64,000 nt of DNA from Nocardia gamkensis NBRC 108242 (GTDB taxonomy: Bacteria > Actinomycetota > Actinomycetes > Mycobacteriales > Mycobacteriaceae): the NCBI RefSeq assembly GCF_001612985.1, contig NZ_BDBM01000018.1:90354-154353 (forward strand), written 5' to 3'. Positions 16,806 through 24,668 of the stretch are shown piece by piece. The translations under genes and the position numbers were made by a program. Numbering within the stretch: position 1 is the stretch's first letter; the number at the start of each line of letters is the position of its first letter. The notes under the pieces were generated by a model that searched no databases, was not told where the DNA came from, and saw nothing but the letters and a program-made list of their open reading frames with translations.

Positions 16806-17467
16806 GCGTGCGCACCACCCTTCACGGCGCTCTTGACGATCACGACGCCGCCCTTGCGACCCGGGATCGCTCCCTTGATCAGCAGCAGGCCGTTCTCGGC
16901 GTCGACCTTGTGCACCGAGAGGTTCTGCGTGGTGACCCGGTCGTTACCCATCCGCCCCGACATGCGCATGCCCTTGAACACGCGGCCGGGGGTGGCGCAG
17001 CCACCGATCGAACCCGGACGACGGTGCACGGCCTGCGCACCGTGCGAGGCGCCCTGGCCACGGAAGCCGTGGCGCTTCATGGTGCCCGCGAAGCCCTTGC
17101 CCTTGCTGGTGCCGGTGACGTCGACGTAGCTGCCCTCTTCGAACACGTCGGCGCTGATCTCCTGGCCGACCTCGAAGGTGGAGGCGTCCGCGACGCGGAT
17201 CTCGGCGACGTGGCGGCGCGGGGTGACACCGGCCTTGGCGAACTGGCCGGAGACCGGCTTGTTCACCTTGCGCGGGTCGATGGCGCCGAAAGCGACCTGG
17301 ACGGCGCTGTAGCCGTCGCGCTCCTCGGTGCGGATCTGGGTGACGACGTTCGGCCCGGCCTTGATGACGGTCACGGGAACGACGCGGTTCTTGTCGTCGA
17401 AGACCTGGGTCATGCCGAGCTTGGTGCCCAGGATGCCGGCGGCCGGCCTGTTCTTGTTGTCAGTCAT
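16802..17467 (-). CDS. rplC: 50S ribosomal protein L3
   Basis: A 221-residue protein next to the peptidyl-transferase centre. The motif GILGTKLGMTQVFDDKNRVVPVTVI is diagnostic, followed by GKGFAGTMKRHGFRGQGASHG and PGRVFKGMRMSGRMG. I chose ATG 17467 because GGGGACT lies 6 bases upstream and the N-terminus then matches family length. A GTG at 17485 would start within the rpsJ stop codon and adds six residues. Confidence 0.97.
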   Translation of the reverse strand: MTDNKNRPAAGILGTKLGMTQVFDDKNRVVPVTVIKAGPNVVTQIRTEERDGYSAVQVAFGAIDPRKVNKPVSGQFAKAGVTPRRHVAEIRVADASTFEVGQEISADVFEEGSYVDVTGTSKGKGFAGTMKRHGFRGQGASHGAQAVHRRPGSIGGCATPGRVFKGMRMSGRMGNDRVTTQNLSVHKVDAENGLLLIKGAIPGRKGGVVIVKSAVKGGAHA

Positions 17468-17481
17468 GTCTCGAGTCCCCG

Positions 17482-17787
17482 TCACTGAATGTTGACGTCG
17501 ACGCTGGCCGGCAGGTCGATGCGCATGAGCGCGTCCACCGTCTTCGGCGTCGGGTCGAGGATGTCGATGAGGCGCTTGTGCGTACGCATCTCGAAGTGCT
17601 CGCGCGAGTCCTTGTACTTGTGCGGCGAACGGATGACGCAGTACACGTTCTTCTCGGTCGGCAACGGCACCGGGCCGACGACGCGTGCCCCGGTGCGGGT
17701 CACCGTCTCCACGATCTTGCGCGCCGATGCGTCGATCGCCTCGTGGTCATAGGCCTTGAGCCTGATGCGGATCTTTTGTCCCGCCAC
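17482..17787 (-). CDS. rpsJ: 30S ribosomal protein S10
   Basis: A 101-residue protein, first gene of the S10 operon, also known as the NusE transcription antitermination factor. It begins AGQKIRIRLKAYDHEAID and has PLPTEKNVYCVIRSPHKYKDSREHFE, the hallmark segment. GTG start at 17787, with AAAGGA about 8 bases upstream. A long leader precedes it. Confidence 0.98.
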   Translation of the reverse strand: MAGQKIRIRLKAYDHEAIDASARKIVETVTRTGARVVGPVPLPTEKNVYCVIRSPHKYKDSREHFEMRTHKRLIDILDPTPKTVDALMRIDLPASVDVNIQ

Positions 17788-18221
17788 GCTAAGTGTCCTT
17801 TTCTCCGCTTTCCTTCGTGATCCGGAAGCCGGCTACGCCGGTCCGCTGGACCACCCTCATTTGCACAGCCCGAACACACGAAGACGTCCCAGCCCGAGTG
17901 GGTCAGGCCCGGAGGAGGCAGCCTGCGTTACCACGCAGGGCCCTCGCTCGGGCTCGATCCCGACACAGTGGAGACTCATGACCGGGCATGCCCGATCTCG
18001 CCGCTGTTCATCTGTCATGGTTCTCCGGTCCACGCGGTCGGGCGTGTCGCCCGTCCGCTCATTCCTCGGCCTCGGATCGCACTGCGCCTCAGACCTGGAA
18101 CACTGTCCCGGACGTACCCACGCCGGAAACCCGGCGAGGTACACGATGGGGTACTGCTCGCCCCGCCCGACCACCCGTTTCACTGGGAAACAGACATGGC
18201 CCGGTGCAGGGCAACCCGAAC
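17788..18221 (-). promoter_or_regulatory. long structured 5' leader of the S10 operon
   Basis: If transcription starts near 18215 the untranslated leader is about 430 bases, with no convincing gene in it. The minus-strand RNA can form a nested structure: an outer 8-bp stem (17891-17898 with 17947-17954) enclosing a 7-bp hairpin with a 4-base loop (17922-17939). There is also a 12-base perfect palindrome CGGGCATGCCCG (17982-17993). Another hairpin lies at 18034-18057 (4 bp, one mismatch, then 6 bp, with a 3-base loop). Such structures could mediate autoregulation by a ribosomal protein. No known leader class was recognised. Confidence 0.5.
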
Positions 18222-18251
18222 AGTATGCACGACCCCAGGGAGTCACTTCAA
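18222..18251 (-). promoter_or_regulatory. candidate promoter of the S10 operon
   Basis: On the minus strand TTGAAG (complement of 18246-18251) and CATACT (complement of 18222-18227) are 18 bases apart. Each matches four of six consensus positions. It lies back-to-back with the promoter of the plus-strand gene at 18296. Confidence 0.5.
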
Positions 18252-18271
18252 ATCGGTGGGGTGTCGCGAAA

Positions 18272-18289
18272 CTTACTTTTGAGTAAGAT
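18272..18289 (+). promoter_or_regulatory. leaderless promoter with overlapping inverted repeat
   Basis: CTTACT-TTTG-AGTAAG (18272-18287) is a perfect 6-bp inverted repeat with a 4-base spacer. Its right arm overlaps TAAGAT (18284-18289), a -10 element 6 bases before the ATG at 18296. Transcription would start at or beside the start codon, and a repressor bound to the repeat would block it. The form suits a TetR-type lipid regulator; none is encoded next to it. Confidence 0.6.
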
Positions 18290-18295
18290 ACGCGT

Positions 18296-18772
18296 ATGGC
18301 GAACGAAACCGCGACCTACCGCGGGTGGAAGAAGCTGCCCGACAACCGGCTGGGGCACGCCCTGTTCTCGCTCGGGATGGTGGCTCGGGTGCCCTACTTC
18401 GGCACCGTGTTGCCGAACGTGGTGCGGCTCGAACCGGGGCTGTGCGAGGTGACCTCGCCGAAGTGGTTCGGAATCCACAATCATCTGGGCACTTTCCACG
18501 CCATCGCCGCGTGCAATCTGGCCGAGGTCGCCATGGGCATGCTCAGCGAGGCGACGGTGCCTTCGACGCACCGGTGGATTCCCAAGGCGATGAACGTGCA
18601 GTACCTGGCCAAAGCCGAGACCGCGCTGCGGGCTGTCGCGAAGCTGCCGGAACTCCCGGATTTCGCGACCGTCACCGAGGGCCGCGAGATCGTGGTGCCG
18701 GTGTCGATCTACGACAAGCACGGCCTGGAGGTCGTGCACGCGGACATCACCACCTGGGTTACGCCCAAATAG
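18296..18772 (+). CDS. DUF4442 hotdog-fold (thioesterase-like) protein
   Basis: A 158-residue single-domain hotdog protein of the DUF4442 group, related to acyl-CoA thioesterases of the PaaI type. Supporting segments are the N-terminal GHALFSLGMVARVPYFGTV, the central helix NHLGTFHAIAACNLAEVAMG (the hotdog 'sausage' helix, with an acidic residue where thioesterases have catalytic Asp/Glu), and the IPKAMNVQYLAKA strand. Its substrate is unknown, although a fatty acyl-CoA is plausible. It appears to be transcribed without a leader from a promoter overlapped by an inverted repeat, so it is probably regulated by a specific repressor. Confidence 0.78.
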   Translation: MANETATYRGWKKLPDNRLGHALFSLGMVARVPYFGTVLPNVVRLEPGLCEVTSPKWFGIHNHLGTFHAIAACNLAEVAMGMLSEATVPSTHRWIPKAMNVQYLAKAETALRAVAKLPELPDFATVTEGREIVVPVSIYDKHGLEVVHADITTWVTPK

Positions 18773-18857
18773 TCGCGGCCGACGATCGGCGTGCGAAAGC
18801 CGCGCGGGCGCCCGGGAACGCGCTCCGCGCGGGATCGGATGCGCCGGAATCGAGCCT

Positions 18858-19508
18858 TCAGGCGGCGACTACTCGACCGTGAGCGATGCGCAGTATCTCG
18901 TCCGCGCATCCGGCGAGTTCGTCTTCGGCACAAGCCGAAACGATGATCGTCATACCCTGCTGAGCCAAGGCTCGCAACATCCCGGACAGATAGCGGCGAC
19001 CCTCAGCGTCCAAGTCGGCCGTCGGGTTGTCCAGCACGAGCGCGGCGGTACCGGCGGCCAGCGCTGCGGCCAGCCCCAGCCACTTCTTCTCGCTCCGGGA
19101 GAGACGGAGAACGGGCGTCGAAGACGAATCCGCCAAACGTGCGAGATGCAATGCCCGATCGACGAATTCGCCGGCCGCGGCTCCGGTGTGACCGGCGATT
19201 TTCGCCGAATACTCCACCACTTCCCGGATCGACCAGGTCTCGGCGCCTTCGTACACGTCGGGAACCCAGCCGACCCTGGATCGGACCACCCATGGTTCGA
19301 CGCTCGGATCGGCGTCCTCCACGCGCAAATGGCCTCGGTGCGGCCGCAATCGACCCGCGAGCATCGACAACAGGGTCGTCTTTCCCGCGCCGTTCGGTCC
19401 GACCACTCCGGTGACTCGGCCCGCGGGAGCACGGAATGTCACGTCGTCGACCACGACGACTCCCGCGAATTCGCGGCGCAGGCCCCTACAGGTAATGCCG
19501 AGACCCAC
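18858..19508 (-). CDS. orphan ABC-type ATPase with degenerate catalytic motifs
   Basis: A 216-residue ABC nucleotide-binding domain with no permease gene beside it. Walker A is intact (GPNGAGKTT, residues 37-45). The signature is LSRSE (136-140) instead of LSGGQ. After Walker B the catalytic Glu is Asn161 (ALVLDNP). The switch His is replaced, with Cys193 at that position (IIVSACAED). Two or three essential hydrolysis residues are therefore missing, so the protein may bind ATP without normal turnover. The GTG start at 19508 has GGAGAA 6 bases upstream; a longer open frame to the right is the antisense of the lipase gene. It may be an accessory subunit of a transporter encoded elsewhere. Confidence 0.75.
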   Translation of the reverse strand: MGLGITCRGLRREFAGVVVVDDVTFRAPAGRVTGVVGPNGAGKTTLLSMLAGRLRPHRGHLRVEDADPSVEPWVVRSRVGWVPDVYEGAETWSIREVVEYSAKIAGHTGAAAGEFVDRALHLARLADSSSTPVLRLSRSEKKWLGLAAALAAGTAALVLDNPTADLDAEGRRYLSGMLRALAQQGMTIIVSACAEDELAGCADEILRIAHGRVVAA

Positions 19509-19558
19509 CGCGGTTCTCCATCTTCGTCTCGAATGATCGTGTCCGGCCCGAGTCGGGA

Positions 19559-20494
19559 TCAGCAGGGCAACGCTCGCTGGTCTCCGGCGAGCGCCGAGAG
19601 CACGGCGGCGGCGGCGCGCGGGTCTTCCAGCATGCCGCTGTGGTCGGCGGTGTTGCCGGGGCATCCGTCCTGTAGCCAGACGTTGCGGTCGGCGGCGGCG
19701 GGCGCGGCGAGCACGGCGGTGTCCTGCGGCGTGATCACCCGGTCGGCACGGGAGGCGATGGCCGTGTACCGGACACCGGGCACGGTCTCGCCCCCTGTGT
19801 TCAGCCGGTTCAGCAGCGGTGACCCGACCACCTGCTGTTGCCCCGGAGTTCCGAAGACCTGTGCCGCGATCTGCGCGTTGCCCAAGCCGAGTGCGGCCAG
19901 ATCCGGGTAGCCCGCGCGCAGCCCGTCCCAGGTCGTGCCCCGGTACGGGGTGCCGAGCGTCACCACCCGGGACACCGCCTCCGCGCCGCGAGCGCGCAGG
20001 TACTGCCGGATCACGGTGCCGCCGGTGGAGTGGCCGACCAGCGCCACCCGGCTCGCACCCGTGGTCTCCCGCACCGACCGCACGACTTCGGCGAGTTCGA
20101 CCGCCATCCGATCGATGTCGGCCACGCCATAGACCGCCCGACCCAGCAATGCCGCGCCGATCGGCCCGATGCCGGTGGAACTGGAGCCGGACTGCCCGCT
20201 CACCGCGTCGACCACACCCGGAGCGGCACCGAGATTCGCGGCGAAAACGCAATGCCCCTCGGCCCGGATGGCAGGCGCGAGCAGGGGGAAACTGCGGCCG
20301 ATATCGGTACCCGAGCCGTGCACGAGCACCACCGGCTCCGGCCGTGCCCCGGTGGGCCTGCACGACCAATCGTTGGCGCCGTCCAGCGCCGGTGTCTCTG
20401 GGGCGGCGCCCGCGCTCGGCGCGTGCGACAGTGCCGCGCAGGCCGCGACCAACAGCAGACCGACGACTCGCGCGGCCCGGGAGCGAATAGGCAT
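19559..20494 (-). CDS. secreted lipase/esterase (alpha/beta hydrolase)
   Basis: A 311-residue exported serine hydrolase resembling actinobacterial class-2 lipases. The signal peptide is residues 1 to about 30 (Arg-rich start, VVGLLLVAACAAL core, Ala-x-Ala end). The oxyanion motif VVLVHGSG is at 55-62 and the nucleophile elbow GHSTG at 154-158 (Ser156). The likely acid is Asp251 (SRADRV) and the base His285 (TADHSG). The start at 20494 follows GGGATAAAGAG. It lies 17 bases downstream of a mycolyltransferase gene and probably shares its transcript, consistent with an envelope or extracellular lipid role. Confidence 0.87.
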   Translation of the reverse strand: MPIRSRAARVVGLLLVAACAALSHAPSAGAAPETPALDGANDWSCRPTGARPEPVVLVHGSGTDIGRSFPLLAPAIRAEGHCVFAANLGAAPGVVDAVSGQSGSSSTGIGPIGAALLGRAVYGVADIDRMAVELAEVVRSVRETTGASRVALVGHSTGGTVIRQYLRARGAEAVSRVVTLGTPYRGTTWDGLRAGYPDLAALGLGNAQIAAQVFGTPGQQQVVGSPLLNRLNTGGETVPGVRYTAIASRADRVITPQDTAVLAAPAAADRNVWLQDGCPGNTADHSGMLEDPRAAAAVLSALAGDQRALPC

Positions 20495-20511
20495 CTCTTT
20501 ATCCCGACGAA

Positions 20512-21516
20512 TCAGATTCCCAATGGACCGGCGAGAGTCGGCCACGAGTCCTTGAGCGCGTCCTCCCAATAACCCCAGGAATGAGTGCCTTCCGGGCGGA
20601 AGTTGTATCGCGCCGGAATGCCGAGGCCGTCCAGCCGGTCTTTCATGTTGTGCGAGCAATAATTGGTGGCCGCCTCGATGACGCCGCCGACCACCAGTTG
20701 ATTGGCGAAACCCCACGGACCGTTCAGCGAATATTTTCCGCCGTACTGGTCGTAGACACCGGGCATGCCGTTACCACTGGCGATGTAGATGGATTTTCCG
20801 CGCAGACCCTCGGCCTGCACGTAGGGATCGTTGGCCACCCATTGCTGGTCGCCCGCGGGCCCCCACATGTTGTCCATTTCCGCGAGACCCCATTCCTCGA
20901 CCGTCAGCCGGACGAACTCGCGACCGACCGGATCGCTGGTCTGCGCGCAACCGCTGTAGGCGGCCACGCTGGAGAACAGATCACCCGTGGTCGCGGCGAG
21001 CGCGAGGGTCGTGGTCCCCGACATCGAGAACCCCGCGAGCGCATTGCGCCCGCTGGTCCCGAGGTACGAGTCGATCAGCGGAGGCAGTTCGCTGCTCAGG
21101 AAGGTCTTCCACTTCTGGCGTCCCAGCCTGGCGTCGTCCTTCTGCCAGTCCGCGTAATAACTGAACATGCCGCCGATCGGCGTGACCGCGTGCACGTTCT
21201 TGTCCGCGAGGAATTGCATCGCATCGGTCTTCGTGGCCCAGGTGGAGCCGTCGACGCCACCGGCCGCACCGAGCAGCAGATACAACACGGGCCGGGGAAC
21301 GCTCGTGTCCGCGGCGCGCTGCACTTCCACCGGGATATCGAGATCCATGGCGGCGGAATGCACCGTCAATGTCAGGTTCCGCGCATCGTGCTCCTGCACG
21401 GAAACGATGGAAGACTCCGCGGGCGTCGCTTGCGCCGACACCGAAACCATTGCCGATGCGACGGCGCCGACGACGGCCGCCGGCAACACCAACCGGCGGA
21501 GGTGGCTTCCTCTCAT
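20512..21516 (-). CDS. antigen-85-type mycolyltransferase (paralogue 1)
   Basis: A 334-residue secreted esterase-family protein related to Ag85/Fbp and corynebacterial Cmt enzymes, which transfer mycolic acids from trehalose monomycolate to trehalose or arabinogalactan outside the membrane. The signal peptide covers residues 1 to about 30. The nucleophile is Ser164 in GFSMSG, the acid is the Glu in GGVIEAATNY, and the base is the His in GTHSWGYW. The oxyanion segment reads LYLLLGAAGG, whereas the second paralogue in this window has LYLLNGAGGG; loss of the Asn may affect activity. A Shine-Dalgarno (GGGGAG) precedes the ATG at 21516. The presence of mycolyltransferases indicates a mycolate-containing envelope. 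Confidence 0.92.
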   Translation of the reverse strand: MRGSHLRRLVLPAAVVGAVASAMVSVSAQATPAESSIVSVQEHDARNLTLTVHSAAMDLDIPVEVQRAADTSVPRPVLYLLLGAAGGVDGSTWATKTDAMQFLADKNVHAVTPIGGMFSYYADWQKDDARLGRQKWKTFLSSELPPLIDSYLGTSGRNALAGFSMSGTTTLALAATTGDLFSSVAAYSGCAQTSDPVGREFVRLTVEEWGLAEMDNMWGPAGDQQWVANDPYVQAEGLRGKSIYIASGNGMPGVYDQYGGKYSLNGPWGFANQLVVGGVIEAATNYCSHNMKDRLDGLGIPARYNFRPEGTHSWGYWEDALKDSWPTLAGPLGI

Positions 21517-21744
21517 GACTCCCCTTATCCCGAATCCCGGAACGCGTCGCGTTCCGAACCCAGGCTATGGTGCGCGTCGAGCCGATTCACGACTGAAGTT
21601 GCTGGGCCACCGATTCTGGGGGCATGCGCGAAAACGCGATTCCCACCCGATCGGCTCGATCCGGAAAATGCGAGACCCGAATTATTCGGGCTCGCATGCC
21701 ACGAATAGTTGCGCTCGCATCGGCCGAGCGGATTGAATGCCGGT

Positions 21745-22941
21745 ATGGGTGTCAGCGCGGGCCGGGAAGTCGATGTGTGCGTGGTCGGGCTCGGCCCCAC
21801 CGGGCGGGCGCTCGCGCACCGCGCCATGCGCGCCGGATTGTCGGTGACCGCGATCGACCCCCGCCCCGATCGGCTGTGGCCGCCCACGTTCTCCTGCTGG
21901 GTCGACGAGCTGCCGGAGTGGCTGCCGTCCACGGTCATCGCGACCACCATTCCCGCGCCCACGGTCTGGACGAAGACCGAGCATCGCATCGACCGGCCCT
22001 ACTGCGTGCTGTCCAAGCCGGGCCTGCACGCGGCGCTGCCGCTCGACGACGCGACGGTCGTCGCGGGCCGCGCCACCCGGGTGGACGCGCGCGAGGTCGA
22101 ACTCGCCGACGGCGCGGTGCACCGGGCGAGCGCGGTGTTCGACACCCGTGGGCTGCCCACGCTCGGCCGCCGCCGGGCCGCGAGCGCGCACGGCATCTTC
22201 GTCGACGCCGAGACGGCCGCGCCGATGATCGGCGACGGCGAGGGCTTGCTGCTGGACTGGCGGCCGGAGAACGGCGCGGGGCCGCAGGAGCCGCCGTCGT
22301 TCCTCTACGCGGTGCCGCTCGGCGACGGAACGGTGATCTTCGAGGAGACCAGCCTCGGCCTGCGGGGCGGCATGCCGCAGCACGAACTGCACAAACGCAC
22401 GCTCCACCGGCTCGCCGCGCACGGCATCCGGCTCACCGGCGCGGAACCGAGCGAGGCGGCGCACTATCCGCTCGACCAGCCGCCGCCACGGCGCGGCGCG
22501 GCGCGCGCGATCCCGTTCGGTTCACGCGGCGGCATGATGCACCCGTGCACGGGCTACAGCGTCGCCGACTCACTGGCGCTGGTCGACACCGCGATCACCG
22601 CGCTGTGCCAGGGCCGCGACCCGATCGCCGCGCTCTGGCCGCCGCGCGCGCGACTGGTGTATTGGATGCGGATGCGCGGCCTCTACGGCCTCGGCCGCCT
22701 CACCACCGAACAATCCATCGCCATGTTCGACGCGTTCTTCAGCGCCTCCCCGCGCGGGCAGCGCGCCCTGCTGACCGCGCACGACGACTACGCCGCCCTG
22801 GGCGCGGTGCTGTTCGGCACGGTCGCGCACACCTGGCCGTTCCGTTGGCGCTACGACCTGGTCGGCTGGCGGAATCGGGACCGCTGGCTGGACTACGACT
22901 TCGCCGAACCGCGGGAAGAGGCCGAACGCCGGACCCGGTGA
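21745..22941 (+). CDS. lycopene cyclase-family FAD protein
   Basis: A 398-residue flavoprotein of the CrtY/CrtL lycopene-cyclase family, which forms ionone rings on carotenoids without net redox change. The FAD site DVCVVGLGPTGRAL is at the N-terminus. Further conserved areas are FSCWVDELPEW, FLYAVPLGDGTVIFEETSL (the cyclase motif with the Glu pair), GGMMHPCTGYSVADSL near the C-terminus, and the FFSASP region. I chose ATG 21745; a TTG at 21709 would add 12 residues lacking conservation. No other carotenoid gene is in the window. It is divergent from the mycolyltransferase and converges on the ABC permease operon. Confidence 0.85.
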   Translation: MGVSAGREVDVCVVGLGPTGRALAHRAMRAGLSVTAIDPRPDRLWPPTFSCWVDELPEWLPSTVIATTIPAPTVWTKTEHRIDRPYCVLSKPGLHAALPLDDATVVAGRATRVDAREVELADGAVHRASAVFDTRGLPTLGRRRAASAHGIFVDAETAAPMIGDGEGLLLDWRPENGAGPQEPPSFLYAVPLGDGTVIFEETSLGLRGGMPQHELHKRTLHRLAAHGIRLTGAEPSEAAHYPLDQPPPRRGAARAIPFGSRGGMMHPCTGYSVADSLALVDTAITALCQGRDPIAALWPPRARLVYWMRMRGLYGLGRLTTEQSIAMFDAFFSASPRGQRALLTAHDDYAALGAVLFGTVAHTWPFRWRYDLVGWRNRDRWLDYDFAEPREEAERRTR

Positions 22942-22968
22942 CCGGGCCGGCGGGCGGCACACAGGTGG

Positions 22969-23847
22969 CTAGGGCCCCGTCTCCGCGGCCCGCCGGTATC
23001 CCCTGACCGCGGGGTAGGCGAAGACGACGATCATCCCGATCGTCCAGGCGAGCGTCTCGAGCAGCGGCTCGGCCACCGCCCCGCCGTAGGACAACCCGCG
23101 CATCGCGTCGATCGCGCAACTCATCGGCTGATTCGCCACCACGTCCTGCAACCAGACCGGGTAGGCGAAGACCGGGACGAACCCCGAGTTGAAGAACATC
23201 AGCAGCGTGCTGATCATGCCGATGATGTTCACCAGCATCACGCCCTCGGACACGGTGGCCAGCGCGGTGACCAGGACGGCGAACGCGACTCCGAACAGCA
23301 CCGGGATGCCGATCAGCGCCAGCGCCGCGACCGGTCCCTGACCGAACCGGAAACCGAGCAGCAGGCCGACCGCCACGACGAACGCCGTGGTCACCAGGAC
23401 GCGGATGGCCTCGGCGAGCAGGCGTCCGGTGAAACCGGCCGCACGGTGCACCGGCATCGTCCAGAACCGGCCGAGCAGCCCGGTCATCTTCTCGGTCTTG
23501 AAGCCGAGGGCGCTGACCACCGCACCGGACATCGCCGCGACCAAGGTCAACAGCGGGACCGTGCCGTACACGGCGGGCATGCCGGTGGCTCCAGAGACGG
23601 GCTTGTTCAGCACGATGTAGAACATCACCAGAGTCAGCGCGGGATACACCAGCGTCTGGATGGTCGTCGCCGGATCACGCGCCCAGACCAGCAGCAGTCG
23701 CTTGCACTGGATCAGGCTCTGCGCCACCCAGGTGACCAGCGACCCTTCCGGCCGCGCCCGGACCACGGGCAGCGGTTCGGTCGCGCGGGACTCGGGCTCA
23801 TCGGCCCGGTCGGCGGTGCGCTCCACGGTCGATTCCACCGAACTCAT
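22969..23847 (-). CDS. ABC-2 type permease (DrrC-like)
   Basis: A 292-residue inner-membrane permease with a charged N-terminal tail (about 35 residues) and six hydrophobic segments. It resembles the second permease of DrrABC-type exporters, which export daunorubicin in streptomycetes and phthiocerol lipids in mycobacteria. It carries the ABC-2 region near residues 215-260 (GMISTLLMFFNSGFVP, then ANQPMSCAIDAMRGL). Its ATG overlaps the stop of the previous permease gene by 4 bases, so the two subunits are coupled. A longer frame upstream is the antisense-free extension through the neighbour and is not real. The cargo is unknown. Confidence 0.85.
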   Translation of the reverse strand: MSSVESTVERTADRADEPESRATEPLPVVRARPEGSLVTWVAQSLIQCKRLLLVWARDPATTIQTLVYPALTLVMFYIVLNKPVSGATGMPAVYGTVPLLTLVAAMSGAVVSALGFKTEKMTGLLGRFWTMPVHRAAGFTGRLLAEAIRVLVTTAFVVAVGLLLGFRFGQGPVAALALIGIPVLFGVAFAVLVTALATVSEGVMLVNIIGMISTLLMFFNSGFVPVFAYPVWLQDVVANQPMSCAIDAMRGLSYGGAVAEPLLETLAWTIGMIVVFAYPAVRGYRRAAETGP

Positions 23848-24668
23848 GACCGCCTCACACTCGCCCAGATCGCCAGCGGGACGAACGCCGCCGCCAGCCC
23901 GATCACCCACACCAGCGGAACCCACAGCACCTGCCAGGTCACCCCGTCGGCCGCCATGTCGCGCAAGGCGAAGGAGAACTGGGAGATCGGCTGATTGCGC
24001 ACGAACGGGCGAATCCACTCCGGGAAGTTGCGTTCCGGCACGAACCCGCAGGAGAGCATGCCGAAGATCAGCGTCGGCAGGGTCAGCGCCTGGCTCAGCG
24101 ATTCCGGACTCTTGGTCAGACTGCCGAGCCCATCGGCGCCGATCGCGAGCACCGTGCCGACCGCGAGGGAGAACGCGCAGAACAGCACGGCCTGGCCGAC
24201 GCCAGCAACGAAGCGGAAGCCGATCAGGTGCCCGAACAGCACCGCCGCGGTGAGCGAGGTGACCGAACGGACCAGACCGGCGCAGATGCGTGAGGTGAAG
24301 GGCACCAGAATCCCGATCGGCATGGTCTGCAGGCGGGTGCTCAGGCCGGTCATCGCCTCGAAGGCGGCCAGTTGCGCGTTGGACATCATGGTGAAGGCCA
24401 TGGTCTGCAACACGATGATCGGCATGACGTACTGGGCGTAGTCGACGCCCTGGATCTTCATCACGTAGCGCAGCGGCAGGTAGAAACCGAGGGTGAAGAT
24501 CAGCGGCGTGATCATCGCGACGATCAGCTCGCCCTTGGTCGCCATGGTGCGGACGATGCGGCCGGTCAGCGCGCGCCACTGGGCGAACGACGACAGCCGC
24601 GCCGCGGGGAGTTCGGCGAACAACATCACATCGGCCCGGACGTGCTCCGGGGCTGTCGCAGCGGTCAC
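23844..24668 (-). CDS. ABC-2 type permease (DrrB-like)
   Basis: A 274-residue membrane permease with six predicted helices, the first near residues 50-70. The region FGMLSCGFVPERNFPEWIRPFVRNQPISQFSFALRDMA has the usual ABC-2 layout. GTG start at 24668, overlapping the ATPase gene by 4 bases. With the following permease it would form a heterodimeric channel driven by the DrrA-like ATPase. A fixed gene order of ATPase, permease, permease matches drrABC operons. Confidence 0.85.
   Translation of the reverse strand: MTAATAPEHVRADVMLFAELPAARLSSFAQWRALTGRIVRTMATKGELIVAMITPLIFTLGFYLPLRYVMKIQGVDYAQYVMPIIVLQTMAFTMMSNAQLAAFEAMTGLSTRLQTMPIGILVPFTSRICAGLVRSVTSLTAAVLFGHLIGFRFVAGVGQAVLFCAFSLAVGTVLAIGADGLGSLTKSPESLSQALTLPTLIFGMLSCGFVPERNFPEWIRPFVRNQPISQFSFALRDMAADGVTWQVLWVPLVWVIGLAAAFVPLAIWASVRRS

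Noticed and set aside
22969..23847. DrrABC-like operon as a proven exporter of the NRPS products
   Set aside because: It is 10 kb away with unrelated genes and terminators between; only a possibility.
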